From Phyto melanocephala (taxonomy: Eukaryota > Arthropoda > Insecta > Diptera > Rhinophoridae), in contig OW799233.1 of NCBI GenBank assembly GCA_941918925.1, positions 117,689,833 through 117,753,832 on the forward strand: a stretch of 64,000 nt of DNA, read 5' to 3'. The notes beneath the pieces were generated by a model. That model saw only the letters and a list, made by a program, of their open reading frames with translations. It was not told the origin of the DNA and did no database searches. Both the position numbers and the translations under genes were made by a program. Positions 23,132 through 33,565 of the stretch are shown here, in pieces (within the stretch, counting starts at the first letter, position 1; every line of letters begins with the position of its first letter).

Positions 23132-26110
23132 GTAATTTTCTCTGCCATTTGTTGTTTGCCGTTTAAACGCTGCTCATCTTCTTACAACCTGAGGTTCTTA
23201 TATTCATTATCAACGTCGTTTTAAACGAATTTTATGCCAATTTATTTTGCGTTCGCTGGCATTTTTTTTTTCAATATATACATATGTATATGATATACAT
23301 ACATACATCTGACATGTTCGAAACAAATGTGATTACTTTTTTATAACATAAGAACATATATTCAATTGTATGTATGCATGTATGTATGTAAGTTTGTATG
23401 TACAGAGTCAAGTCTTTGCGGAAGTTTAACAACTCGTCGTCGACAACACAAACAAATATTATTCGTCGGAGTAAAATAGTAAGTCACACGCGACCTTTTG
23501 ATTTTATTAATAAAAAAAAACACATCATTTGATTGGAATTTTTGTGCCTGAGTTTTTTTCTACTGCGACTTTTTTATTTTCTTTTTTTTTGGGGGTTTCT
23601 TTAACGTAGACAAAAATTTAATAGTAGTTAACGAAAAGAAAGCCAACAAGGAACGAAAAAAATCGATTGGTGGTTTTGAAACATTAAAGCTATAAAATAT
23701 CAGTTTTTTCTTTTTGTCTTTTCAGAAAACAAAATTGACTTTGGAGGATTATATTCCTGAAAATTGCCAACAGAAGTGTAGTTTCCTGAATTTATTCGTG
23801 TGGAATTAAAGAAAATTTCGTTTGATGCTGGTGCAGTGTAAATAAAATTATATTTTCAATCTCATTAGGAATTTCTGTGGAAATCAGTATTTTTTTTTAA
23901 TGTTTTTGAAGTAAGAGGCGAAAATTATATACATTTTTTCAAAATGTATAAAAAGTTTTTATTAAAAAGTAGTTTATTATTTCCACTGCTTAATAAAACA
24001 AGATTAGCGGCCCGTACTAAAAAAAAGTATAATTTCGTTTCAGATACTAACAAAAACTGTTTAACATTTTTATTGCATCTTTTCTACTTGTTGTTGTTGT
24101 TCCTTAAGAAAAAAGCTACAAAACTTAAAAAATAAAAACCAAAAGGGGACACAATAAAAAGACGGCAAACAAGGCAATTGATTTGACTTATCAATAAAAA
24201 TAAACTATAAAACTAAAAGAAATAAATAGAAGAAGGGTGAAATCGACCATCTTTAAATATGGACTGTTTTAAGATGGTAGTTAATAATAATACAAATGGG
24301 CATGTTAGATTCTAAAATATTTTGCTGCATCCTGCTCTTAAGGCCTTTCGATAAAAAATAAATTCTGCAATTTTGAATAAATATTTTCCGTAGCGTGAAA
24401 CTGTAAACATAGTGTCCAAAAAATTATTAGGAACTTTAAATACTTAATTAGATTAAACAAATTTAAAAATATTTCATAATATTTTAATCGTTTATATATG
24501 TATGTATTTATAAGAAGATTATGTATCGAAATACATATTTCTCGACTATTTATGAAAGATTTATAGCACACAAGACTTTTTTCTAATTTTCGTTTTAAGA
24601 ATCTTGAGAAAAATATAACAGTTTAAACGACGACAGCTCAAATTTTTTTCACGTTTTACGTTTAACCTCAATAAGAGTGATTATAAAAGGAAATTAGAAA
24701 AAAATCTTCAAAAAACAGAGAATATCTCTTTTTTACTACCCCGCTTTCAAATCAATCCCGATCATAAACAACACTTACTAATCGTGCAAAAGCCTTATTA
24801 AATATTTAAAAGGTTTTTGAAAATATATGTGTGTAAACTTTATGAATCGTAATTACATACATATTGACTAAAATGCCTCTGCCTAAAGTACAGGATATAA
24901 ATAAAAAAAAAAACAAAATTATAATATAAATAACTCCTGACAAAACTTAAAAAAGTGTTTCTCATGACAAGTTTATGCAGTAAAGATTTGGCACATTAAA
25001 CTTATTTTATCTTTCCTCTTTTACAAAATGCCAATTTATTTCGTGACACACAATAATTGTTTCCGACTTTTTTTACACAATTCATTAAATGCAAAAAATA
25101 AACGAGCAAATTTCTAAAAATAAAAATACACAACAAATTAAGAAAATTACCGACAAATACTTAACAAAATCATGGTCATGTGAATGCGACATTTCAACGA
25201 ATGAAATGTACATCTTCTTACAAACACAATTTGAGAACAGATGAACAAGATGACGGTGATTGCACGAGAAATGGAAATTTTTCGACTGCAAAAACAAAAT
25301 TGTCAGTGATAAAAGACAAAACATCAATTTATATATGATTTGAAAGAATTTGTTTTTTGTTTCCTAAAATAAAACTCAAATACAAAAATAGAAATTGAAT
25401 TACACAAAACTAAATGCTACAAATATTAAAAATAGAAATTTTAAAATCTATTGAAATAACATTAAAAAAATGTAATAAAAAGAAACAAATTGAATGTAAA
25501 CTGGTATCATTTATATATTAAAACAAATTTAATTTTAAAAACTATTTTAAAACTACAATTGAGATCAAGTGCCGTGAGTTAATTTTGGCGCCATATTAAT
25601 CAATACACATGCTTGCATGTTATACACACACAAACACCAATGCCTAAGTCCCAATAAGAATCAAACTTCCACTCATATTTAAAAATATTGCAATAAGATT
25701 TAAATAAATGTATTTAGTTGATGTAATAAACATTTCAGTACATTGTATTGTTGTTAATTTATTTAATTATTTGCATTACATTGTTATTGTATTTTCTATA
25801 AAAAAATTTTTGTTCTCAATACAACAAAACTACATTAACGAATACGAACTAGTTAAAACTTGTCGAAAATTTAATAAAAAAAAACTAATTTAATTTATTT
25901 TTTTATGGCTAATCTTTCAAGTGGCAATGTGTTAGCCATATAATATACAAGCATCTCGAAAAATGTTTGTTAAACTAAAACAATACGTTATAAAAAACGT
26001 GATAGAATTTTATTTAAGAACATTTGTTTTTCTTTTCTATTTCTATTATTTGTTCTCTATTTTTATGTGCGAATGTTTAAATAAACATACAAACTCTACA
26101 TACATATCGA
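23132..26110. other. 3 kb AT-rich stretch, one weak non-coding exon candidate
   Basis: ATGT/ATAC simple sequence lies at 23275-23400. A pyrimidine-rich tract ending TCTTTTCAG at about 23726 followed by AAAAC, with a GTAAGA near 23911, could bound a non-coding exon, but nothing confirms it. The many short frames (23944-24135, 24338-24571, 25085-25327, 25708-25893) have no domains and AT-driven composition. Confidence 0.4.
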
Positions 26111-26114
26111 TTGT

Positions 26115-26370
26115 CTCATGCAGAAAGGCCCTAACTCTATTTTTTTTTTATAAAATTGAGTTTTTCAGTAATTTCTATATATTTCACACAAATACTCTTC
26201 GGCACAAAAATTTAATGTAATAGTATAATCTATAACAGCTTAACAAGCAATTTTACAAAGGAAATTACATTATTTACATTTTACGTTTTTACCTTCACCT
26301 GTAAAGTTACAATTATTTGCGTTAAGACCTTTCTATCTGTGACTAACGATATGCTTTTTCTTGCTTTTAT
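26115..26370 (+). repeat. Family D repeat, 5' part, copy 2
   Basis: Matches 58735-58980: AGAAA.GCCCTAACTC, AAATTGAGT.TTTCA, ATTTCACACAAATAC, CACAAAAATTTAA.G.AATAGTA, then TTACAAGCAATT. At 58.7 kb this sequence runs directly into the tandem CGCCAT units, so I treat it as the front part of the same family. The 85-codon frame at 25963-26220 overlaps it and is not called. Confidence 0.5.
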
Positions 26371-26599
26371 TCTGTTTGAATGTTTTTTTTTTCTATTGTA
26401 TTTTGAAGTTCAAAGCGCAAAAGTCTTCTTTGTGGGTATATTGTCTGGAAGTAAAATCTTTCTTAGGCAAGTCGATTTCTTGTTACGCAGTTAACGCTCA
26501 CATTATACAAGCAATTTTAGTAAAAATATATACAAAGGAATTTTCGTGCAGATGTGCACAATCTTAATCTTATTATAATTGAATCGGTATTTTAGGATA

Positions 26600-26803
26600 T
26601 ATCTGTGGCTTGGAGCTAAAAGGGCCAATGTCACTTTTTTGCTCTTTTGAGTTAATCATTGCATTAGATTTGTTTTCTTGCTCTTTTTCATTATGGTAAA
26701 ACAGCTAAAGTCATACTTAACCCAAAACAGCTGAAAGTTCAATTGTAATTTTCTCAAAAGTAAATATTTTTACATTGGCCCTTTTAGCTCCAAGCCACAG
26801 ATA
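26600..26803. mobile_element. 204 bp TIR MITE (TATCTGTGG family), copy 1
   Basis: Perfect-looking inverted ends of about 30 bases starting TATCTGTGGCTTGGAGCTAA and continuing through AGGGCCAATGT, flanked by TA on both sides. A second, longer copy is at 62035-62286. The TA duplication suggests a Tc1/mariner-type transposase in trans. Non-coding. Confidence 0.82.
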
Positions 26804-26805
26804 TA

Positions 26806-27559
26806 AGCATTTAGAATTGCTACTAACACATGCGCAAACTAATGTGTGTAACGAAGAACAAATTTAAGAATAAAGTAAAGCATGTTGAATAAACATTGTT
26901 GGCAACTTCTGATCATAGTCGGGATCAAAAATTTTTTGGGCGACCCAAAAGTTACTTGTTCCCATTTTTATGGTAGAAGAGTGAACGTTTGTGAACATGA
27001 ATTTTTGAATTCAGGGATTTTTGACTCAAGGTGAGGTGGAAAGTGACATGTGGGAACCAAAAGGTATTTTTTCTTATTTCTTGTGTCAGTTTTTGTATTC
27101 TTTATTTTTAGTAAATAAAAATTTTTGATACTACAGTAATACGAGGCTTAGTTTTAAAACGACATCGAAAGACAAATATTGCACTTTTCTTATTTTTGTA
27201 GTAACTTTTGTTTTTCCTTTCAATATGAGTACAAAATAGGGAAACTAAATATCATTGATCGTGGGTGAAATATTAAATGATATTTTAATGAAATTTACGT
27301 AATGCTGACTAATCTAAAACAAAAATTTATGATTGTTGTCTAACTGATGGCTGGAACAGGACAAGACTAATGATAATAGGAAAAATAATTTTAAATCAAA
27401 AAAAAAGAAAATGTGTATGTAAATTTCATTCTAACTCGTTATGGTAAAAAAATATGCTAAATTCAACGTAATTGCTACCGAATTCGATGAGCTAAAAAAC
27501 GTGAAATATCTGTGTAGGGAACATCAAAGCAGACCATTTAAATTTTGGGTCCCTTTTCA
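26806..27559. other. AT-rich stretch, nothing recognised
   Basis: No gene, repeat end or long inverted repeat recognised. Confidence 0.45.
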
Positions 27560-28500
27560 ACGTAGTCTAAGCTAGAAACCAGCATACTTTCCTTCATTTA
27601 AACCTTTATCACCAGCGGAGTTGTAGTAAACAATTTCACACCGCAGGCTTGTGATTACTGACCATCCTCTGTATTTCAAAGTCATCAATATCTTTTTCAG
27701 ACCGGCAGGTGAAATACAATGTCATAGACATTCATACTTAATCTGTGCCTGCCTGTAATTCGCAATCTTAGGTTAGGTTAGGTTGAAAAGGAGGGGTACA
27801 AAAGCCCAAAACCATGACAGGTATGCACTTATGCCCAGTTGGCATGTTGTGCGCTCCTCGCAATCTTACTCTAGTCAATGCTTGAAATTTTTATACAACA
27901 TGCGTTGATTTCTTAGCCTCTAGGCACATTTGCTTCCTTTTGGATGATATTGAAAGCAGCTATGTACCGCAACCAAATCAATTACCCAGCTGATTATACT
28001 CCGATTAAATCCGAGTACATTTTCTGCAACTCTTTCATGAGACTACTTAAGGTCCATACGAGTCTGTGTATATGTGTATTTCTTCATCCGCCTTTGCAGG
28101 TTTATAGAGTTTGCCCACTGAATGAAATTTGTTCACACTAACTCATCATCCAGGATACCTCACTTTTGTTTGAGTCTCTTAACCTACATTAGCGTCAATT
28201 CATTTATAGAGGTACACCAATAAAGCTTTGCAATCACTGAAGTGGTCTTATTATCAATCCAACGCACACGTGTTTTTACCGACTAGTTATCAAACGAAAT
28301 CAAAATTCTCTTACCTTCTACACGACATAGAAATACACAAGGAATAGGATAAGTGTACTTCAAGTGATCTGCCCTTCCGTCCACAAATCAGCCATCAGTG
28401 AATATATTGATTTCACTATCAACCCTAGGAGTTAAACAGAAGAGATTCACATGTACCATTACATAGCCGACCAAATAGTTCAGACGATTAAACCGTAGCT
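27560..28500 (-). pseudogene. Decayed LINE coding region (RNase H part)
   Basis: A less AT-rich stretch. Read on the minus strand near 28385-28420 it gives INIFTDG, the first active-site Asp block of the RNase H domain carried by I/LOA-type LINEs, followed by fragments of the domain in several frames with many stops. Similar relics are at 42950-43930 and 47600-48680, all on the minus strand. An 87 bp LINE tail is inserted at 27771-27857. The assignment rests on short motifs, so the family is uncertain. Confidence 0.45.
27771..27857 (-). mobile_element. 87 bp 5'-truncated LINE tail with 11 bp target duplication
   Basis: On the minus strand it reads GAGCGCACAACATGCCAA...GTACCCCTCC...TTCAACCTAACCTAACC, the same 3' end as the LINE at 50550-50927. 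The 11 bases TCGCAATCTTA flank it directly (27760-27770 and 27858-27868), the mark of target-primed reverse transcription. The tail is a pentamer repeat (CCTAA)n rather than poly(A). Confidence 0.85.
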
Positions 28501-30286
28501 GACTTGGAAAAGTGTACTAGGTTAGTATTAACAAAATTATACTCTTTAAGGTCAAAATTATATTTAAAAAATTAACTCAAATAAACAGATTTAAAAAATT
28601 AGTTTAAACAAACATCTTTTTAATTTTATTTAATCCAAAACAAGGGCTAAACATTTTGCCTTCACTGGAAAATAATTAAAGTTTTTCACAAAGTGCAAAC
28701 AGAACTTGTTTTTATAAGTCAAAAGCTATCAATAGCGGAAAATAAGGCGAAATGTAAACACGAAGCGTCATCAAGTCATTAGCAACTTACAGTATGATAT
28801 GGCTATAGCAACAATTTTCATGAGAAACGAGAGTAGAAACATTTTTTATATTCAGATACTAAAGAATAAAAACTTATTTAAAAATTATTTCCTATATATA
28901 AAAACAGGCAGTTTAGAATTGATTTCGTAGCATGCTCTTTTGTGCCTCATAGCCGTTATCTACTGTACAGCACATATATAATAATTTACGCCACTTATCG
29001 CATCACATTATTAATTTCAGTTTGTACTTTTAATGTAGGTAATACAAACAAATTGTTTTATTCTTCTTCCTTCCATTTTGTGTGGAAACTAAAAAAAAAC
29101 ACACAAATTTTATCGTTACAAGTTTACACGTTTTTCATTATTTGCTGTTTTTTTTTACTTATTTCTTATGTTTAATAGAAAAAGTTGCAAAATCTTTACA
29201 AATATGTGTTCATACTACAGAACTGTATTACTGTACAGAAATTTTTTTACAAAAAAAAAATACAAACAACTTAATAATTTACTTTTGGTTCAAAGTTATG
29301 AAGAGAGAGTGAGAGAGAGAGAAAGAAAGATTTTGTTGAAAAGAATGAAAATTATTATTACTTTACTTGTACCTTGCACTGGAGAATTTAATTATTTTTG
29401 TTTTGGCATATATTTCTAAGTATTAAGCTATTAAAGGTAATTAACATTTAAAACAAAGTCTCACTGCAAAATTGTGTTTGATAGCCAAAGAACAAATTTT
29501 TAAATTAAACCGTAAAATCTAGACTATATTTTGCTAAATTCAAAAAAGTATCTATTTCAAATTTATATCTAAATTTTGTTATTTAAATGAAAATTAAGTT
29601 TGTATTGAATTAAATATTTTTTAACATGTCAAACATACATTTTTTGTATCAAATCTTGACTTTTGGTCCCTGGTATAAACAGAATGCCCATAATGTTTTT
29701 CCTGGCTTTTTTATTTGTTCACTCACAAATGTTAATAGTTATATAGTTCATACTTGCATTCTTAAAAAATAATAGTTTTTTTAAACACTTCTTTCTGTTT
29801 TGCTATATATTCCTTTTTATAGCATGTGACTACTTAAAGGTCTCGTACACCGTTACACACATTCTTTTGATGTGCACATAAATTTGATCTCAGAGTATGA
29901 TATTTGTTTTTGAAAGCTTTTAGGAACCTACTGTAAAAATATTTAATACTCTCTATGGCATATAAAAAATTGAATATAGTTTTTTACAGCAGCGTATAAA
30001 GAAAACCGCACAACGTAAATATGTATTTATATAGATTTTATTTACACATGGGGGTTATTTCAAAATAAACATCTTAATGCATACATATGTATGTTAGAAT
30101 TTTGGTATACATAAAGTTAAAGTTTCCATTTATAGAAAATTTGCTATAAGTTTTAACTTTACAAAAAAGTTTTGATTAATATTTTTTTTAATATCCAATG
30201 TTTAAAAAAATTTTTAAAAATGTTTAAGTTATTATTTATTTTCAATAAGCTTTAGGATAATAAAAAATGTTCTGGTGAAATTTAAA
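28501..30286. other. AT-rich stretch, nothing recognised
   Basis: A GAGA-rich tract lies at about 29301-29330. Overlapping frames at 28942-29419 and 30242-30430 have no domains. No repeat ends recognised. Confidence 0.45.
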
Positions 30287-30653
30287 ACAAGTAAGAGTGT
30301 TATATTCGGCCGTGCCGAATCTTATATACCCTTTACAAAGTGTAGTCATGCAATAACAATTGTTTGTATCACAATTTATCTCATATGAAATACGTACATC
30401 CATGTAAAAAACAAACATATATAAAAACATCCCATTGTAAAATTATACATTGAATTAAAAAAAAAAAAGTAAAATAAAGAAAAAATTTAAAAAAAATAAT
30501 ATAAAAAAAAATAAAAAAAATTTGGCTCAGCTGGGTTCGATGCCACGTTCACTCTAATTAGTATACCACGTTTGTATCTTTGTGTTGTATGGAACACACA
30601 CGAAACGACAAAACTATATACACCCTTGTTCTCTTTTGTGTGAAGGGTATAAA
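30287..30653 (-). mobile_element. Family B mini-me-like element, short copy
   Basis: Minus orientation: starts AACAAGTAAGAG, then the ATTCGGC/GCCGAAT hairpin and the complement of GTGAAGGGTATATAAG; ends TGTGTGAAGGGTATAAAA, the complement of the 5' palindrome. The middle is deleted (GTCY run missing), leaving 367 bp with both termini. It directly abuts another family B element. Confidence 0.75.
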
Positions 30654-31005
30654 AATAAAAAAAAAATAAAAATAAAAAAAATTAACATAAAGAAAATATA
30701 AAGAAAAAAATTTTTTGCCTTAACTGGGATTCGAAACTATGTTCTCCGAGGTGGTCTAGTTTTTTTTTACATATCTCAGTTATTTACAAACCAATTTTTT
30801 TGATTTTCAATACAGATCTGCTTCCGAGTATTTCTGATATTTTAATATCTAACACAGGTCTTAAAAAAGTTGATTTAAACATTCACACGGACAGACGGAC
30901 AGACAACGCTTAATCAACTCCCCTATCTATAAGCTTTCAAAAACAATATACTTTATGGGGTCGGAAATGAAAAGTGTAGAAATTTCACATGGAATGAAAA
31001 ACCTA

Positions 31006-31009
31006 TATA
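31006..31009. repeat. Left target duplication (TATA)
   Basis: TATA precedes the 5' LTR and is repeated at 33562-33565. Undisturbed family B copies read CCTATATATACCC here, consistent with a 4 bp duplication at an alternating pyrimidine/purine site, as preferred by gypsy-group errantiviruses. Confidence 0.8.
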
Positions 31010-31323
31010 AGTTAACACATTCCTATACACAAAATTAACACTAACACATTCCTATACACAAAATTAACAAACAACAAAATCCAGACACAAAAATTCCAAC
31101 GGATCAAATAACGGCAGAAACAAATGAACATTCCCACAGAAAATACAGGCACGTGGACTACGTCAGCATTTTCGATGCAGTAGAGTAAGTTAGATATTAA
31201 GAAAATAAAAATTGTAAGTTTAGTTATTAAGTGATCGTCAATAAATAAAGTAAAATAAATAAAGGAGCCTTCTGCTCAAAAAAAACATTTTTTTTAAAAC
31301 AAATCAATACAAAGAAATTAACT
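31010..31323 (+). repeat. 5' LTR (314 bp)
   Basis: Begins AGTTAACAC and ends AATTAACT, giving terminal AGTTAA/TTAACT inverted repeats. A ~29 base segment (TAACACATTCCTATACACAA...) is tandemly duplicated at 31012-31069. There is no clear TATA box. TCAGCATT at 31163-31170 could serve as an initiator, as in TATA-less errantivirus LTRs. AATAAA signals lie near 31240-31264. A splice-donor-like GAGTAAGT lies at 31183-31190. Confidence 0.85.
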
Positions 31324-31340
31324 GGCGCCCGAGCAGGGAC
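31323..31340 (+). promoter_or_regulatory. Primer binding site, tRNA-Lys type
   Basis: TGGCGCCCGAGCAGGGAC starts on the last LTR base. It resembles the complement of a tRNA-Lys 3' end, with one apparent difference (GAG for GAA) from the familiar retroviral Lys primer site. Minus-strand DNA synthesis would start here. Confidence 0.8.
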
Positions 31341-31735
31341 CAGCATCGAATAAAGTGAAAAGTGTTAAGGATCACAACAATAATAATAATATAAAAAAAT
31401 TGGAAAAAAAGTAAAGCTTAAGTAAAGCTTGAAAAATTATAATAAAATAATAACTCTAAAAACTGAAAAAAAGTAAAGCCTAAGTAAAGCTTGAAAAATT
31501 ATAACTCTTAAAACTGAAAAAAAGTAAAGCCTAAGTGAAGCTTGAAAATTAAAGTTAAAAGTAAAGTTCTTATAACTTGAAAAATTTTGTTGTGACACGA
31601 AAACCTTACACTTGACTTTTGCGGATTTTGCAACAGAACCGGGATTCGTAGTGCGAGTGTTTCCCCAGTAGCCGAAAGGGAAAAAGGACGAAAAACCTCC
31701 ACCCATCTACCGAAAGCAGCAATAAAAATCCATCG
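31341..31735 (+). other. Leader of the env-only element
   Basis: Non-coding, with three direct repeats (31402-31464, 31465-31515, 31516-31555) built on AAAAAAAGTAAAGCYTAAGT followed by AAGCTTGAAAA. Near its end another frame (31599-31754) stays open through the env start codon. This could be the last codons of pol, which in gypsy-group elements commonly run close to or into env, so the join between leader and pol tail probably lies between about 31560 and 31700. A CAG with a pyrimidine tract (TGTTTCCCCAG) lies at about 31661-31671. Confidence 0.6.
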
Positions 31736-33232
31736 ATGTTGGTCATTAGTTTAAGTTTAGCGTTATTGGCAATTACAGCCGCCGATGTACAGATCCTAGA
31801 CTATTCGAATGCTCAATTAGTTACAATTGAAAAAGGACAAGCCAGACTACAGACGGGATATTTTAAGATTATCCATGAAATAGACCTCGGAAAATATATC
31901 AGCATAACGGACAGCATAGAAAAGGCCATAACAATCCCAGACATTCAAGACAGTCCTCACTACCCCTTCATATCCCTATTGATATCACAGATAAAGACAC
32001 ATTTAAATAATTTGAAAGTTAATAGAGTAAGAAAATCATTAGATTTTCTAGGTAGCGCCTGGAAATGGTTAGCGGGTAGCCCCGATCGCCATGACCACGA
32101 AATTGTGCTTAATAAATTAAATAACGTATTAGAAAATAATAATAACCAGATGATAATAAACAAACTTACTATTGAAGGAATAAATGAAATTACCAATATT
32201 ACTAATAAAATTTTAAAGATTACGAAAAATGAAGAATCTACAGGAAAAGATTTAATTTTGAAATTGAAACTTAAATTAGAAGTAATAAAAGAAGAAATAT
32301 TGAACATTGCATACGCAATACATTGGGCAAAAGCCAATATTATAAATTCTTATATTTTATCAAACGAAGAAATTAATATAGCAAAAAATATTTTAAGCCA
32401 AGAAAATTTACCTTTTATTAATCTAGACGAAGCATTAGAGTTTTCAGAGATAAAAATAGCGACAAACGGTGAACTAATTATTTATATTATAAGTTTACCA
32501 ACGGTTAAGAATGAAATTTGTAAAACTATCGAAATAAGAGCTGTTAAACAGAACAAAAAAATTAATAAAATACATTTTAACGAAATATTGCTTTGTGAAA
32601 AAGAAATATATGGAATTAGAAATAAGTGCAAAAATTATAACTATTTGGAAATCTGTTTGAATAATGAATTAGTAGACTTAAGAAATGACACTTGTATAAG
32701 AAATCTTTTAGAAAGTCGTTCCCCAAACTGCATCGAAATGAATAATCAACACATCCCTGATATAGAAGAAATCACACCTGGTATTATATTTCTCAACAAG
32801 TTTAACGGAGATATCACAATCGAAAACGAAACATCTTTATTGAATGGAACATTTTTAATACATTTTACAAATATTACTATCGAAATTAAAGGAGAGAAGT
32901 ATCACAACGAACAAAAAGTCATAAGCAAACCGTTACCTGCAATACTCCAGCCTTCATCTAAATCTGGTATTATGGAAGAAATACTCTCATTGCAGATGCT
33001 ACACCAGTTGCATGCTAATAACACGAAATATATTGAAACCCTAGAAGAAGGAGGAAAAATAAAATACGCAATAAACTATTCCTTGTCCATATTAATAATA
33101 GTCACAATAATAGTGATCGTTAAAATTTTTTGTATGCAGAAAACAAAAACATCAATTCAATTAACTGAAAAAGCAATAGAAGGACTAAACGAAATATTTA
33201 CAAAAGCGAAGTCGTCAAACGAGGACGTTTGA
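31736..33232 (+). CDS. env: Errantivirus env glycoprotein, intact 498 aa
   Basis: Predicted envelope fusion glycoprotein of an insect gypsy-group retroelement. It starts with a short hydrophobic signal peptide (residues 1-16). A basic stretch at 96-100 (NRVRK) is immediately followed by LDFLGSAWKW (102-111) and AGSPD (113-117), the conserved fusion-peptide region after the proteolytic cleavage site in errantivirus and baculovirus F-type envelopes. The basic site is not a perfect RXKR furin motif. Residues 118-200 are helix-prone and Asn/Ile/Lys-rich. Cysteines cluster at 261-331, and several NXT/S sites follow. A transmembrane segment spans about 447-466, with a ~32-residue cytoplasmic tail. 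Length is typical for the family and no internal stop or frameshift is present. It would be made directly from this element's LTR transcript because gag and pol are missing. Whether it is functional or used by the host is unknown. Confidence 0.9.
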   Translation: MLVISLSLALLAITAADVQILDYSNAQLVTIEKGQARLQTGYFKIIHEIDLGKYISITDSIEKAITIPDIQDSPHYPFISLLISQIKTHLNNLKVNRVRKSLDFLGSAWKWLAGSPDRHDHEIVLNKLNNVLENNNNQMIINKLTIEGINEITNITNKILKITKNEESTGKDLILKLKLKLEVIKEEILNIAYAIHWAKANIINSYILSNEEINIAKNILSQENLPFINLDEALEFSEIKIATNGELIIYIISLPTVKNEICKTIEIRAVKQNKKINKIHFNEILLCEKEIYGIRNKCKNYNYLEICLNNELVDLRNDTCIRNLLESRSPNCIEMNNQHIPDIEEITPGIIFLNKFNGDITIENETSLLNGTFLIHFTNITIEIKGEKYHNEQKVISKPLPAILQPSSKSGIMEEILSLQMLHQLHANNTKYIETLEEGGKIKYAINYSLSILIIVTIIVIVKIFCMQKTKTSIQLTEKAIEGLNEIFTKAKSSNEDV

Positions 33233-33238
33233 AATTTA

Positions 33239-33248
33239 GGAGGGGGAT
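33239..33248 (+). promoter_or_regulatory. Polypurine tract
   Basis: GGAGGGGGAT lies between the env stop codon and the 3' LTR, the position of the plus-strand primer of LTR elements. Confidence 0.75.
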
Positions 33249-33561
33249 AGTTAACACATTCCTATACACAAAATTAACACTAACACATTCCTATACACAA
33301 AATTAACAAACAACAAAATCCAGACACAAAAATTCCAACGGATCAAATAACGGCAGAAACAAATGAACATTCCCACAGAAAATACAGGCACGTGGACTAC
33401 GTCAGCATTTTCGATGCAGTAGAGTAAGTTAGATATTAAGAAAAAAAAATTGTAAGTTTAGTTATTAAGTGATCGTCAATAAATAAAGTAAAATAAATAA
33501 AGGAGCCTTCTGCTCAAAAAAAACATTTTTTTTAAAACAAATCAATACAAAGAAATTAACT
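33249..33561 (+). repeat. 3' LTR (313 bp)
   Basis: Same as the 5' LTR except one missing base in an A-rich run (AGAAAATAAAAATTG versus AGAAAAAAAAATTG). It carries the same ~29 base duplication and polyadenylation signals. Confidence 0.85.
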
Positions 33562-33565
33562 TATA
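33562..33565. repeat. Right target duplication (TATA)
   Basis: Matches 31006-31009 across the LTR element. Confidence 0.8.

Larger units (their letters stand above)
31010..33561 (+). mobile_element. Env-only errantivirus-type LTR element (2552 bp)
   Basis: Order: 5' LTR, tRNA-Lys-like primer site, ~390 bp leader with three tandem repeats, intact env ORF, polypurine tract, 3' LTR, all inside TATA duplications. Gag and nearly all of pol are absent, so the copy must have been reverse-transcribed and integrated with proteins from another element. The two LTRs differ by one indel among about 313 bases, which indicates recent insertion, and the env frame has no lesion. It could be an internal-deletion derivative or a reverse-transcribed spliced env mRNA; the sequence alone does not decide. 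No full-length relative is in the window. Confidence 0.85.

Noticed and set aside
31437..31706. Minus-strand frames of 64-89 codons in the leader of the LTR element, and 31960-32337 minus
   Set aside because: Antisense to the tandem-repeat leader and to env; repetitive or shadow translations.
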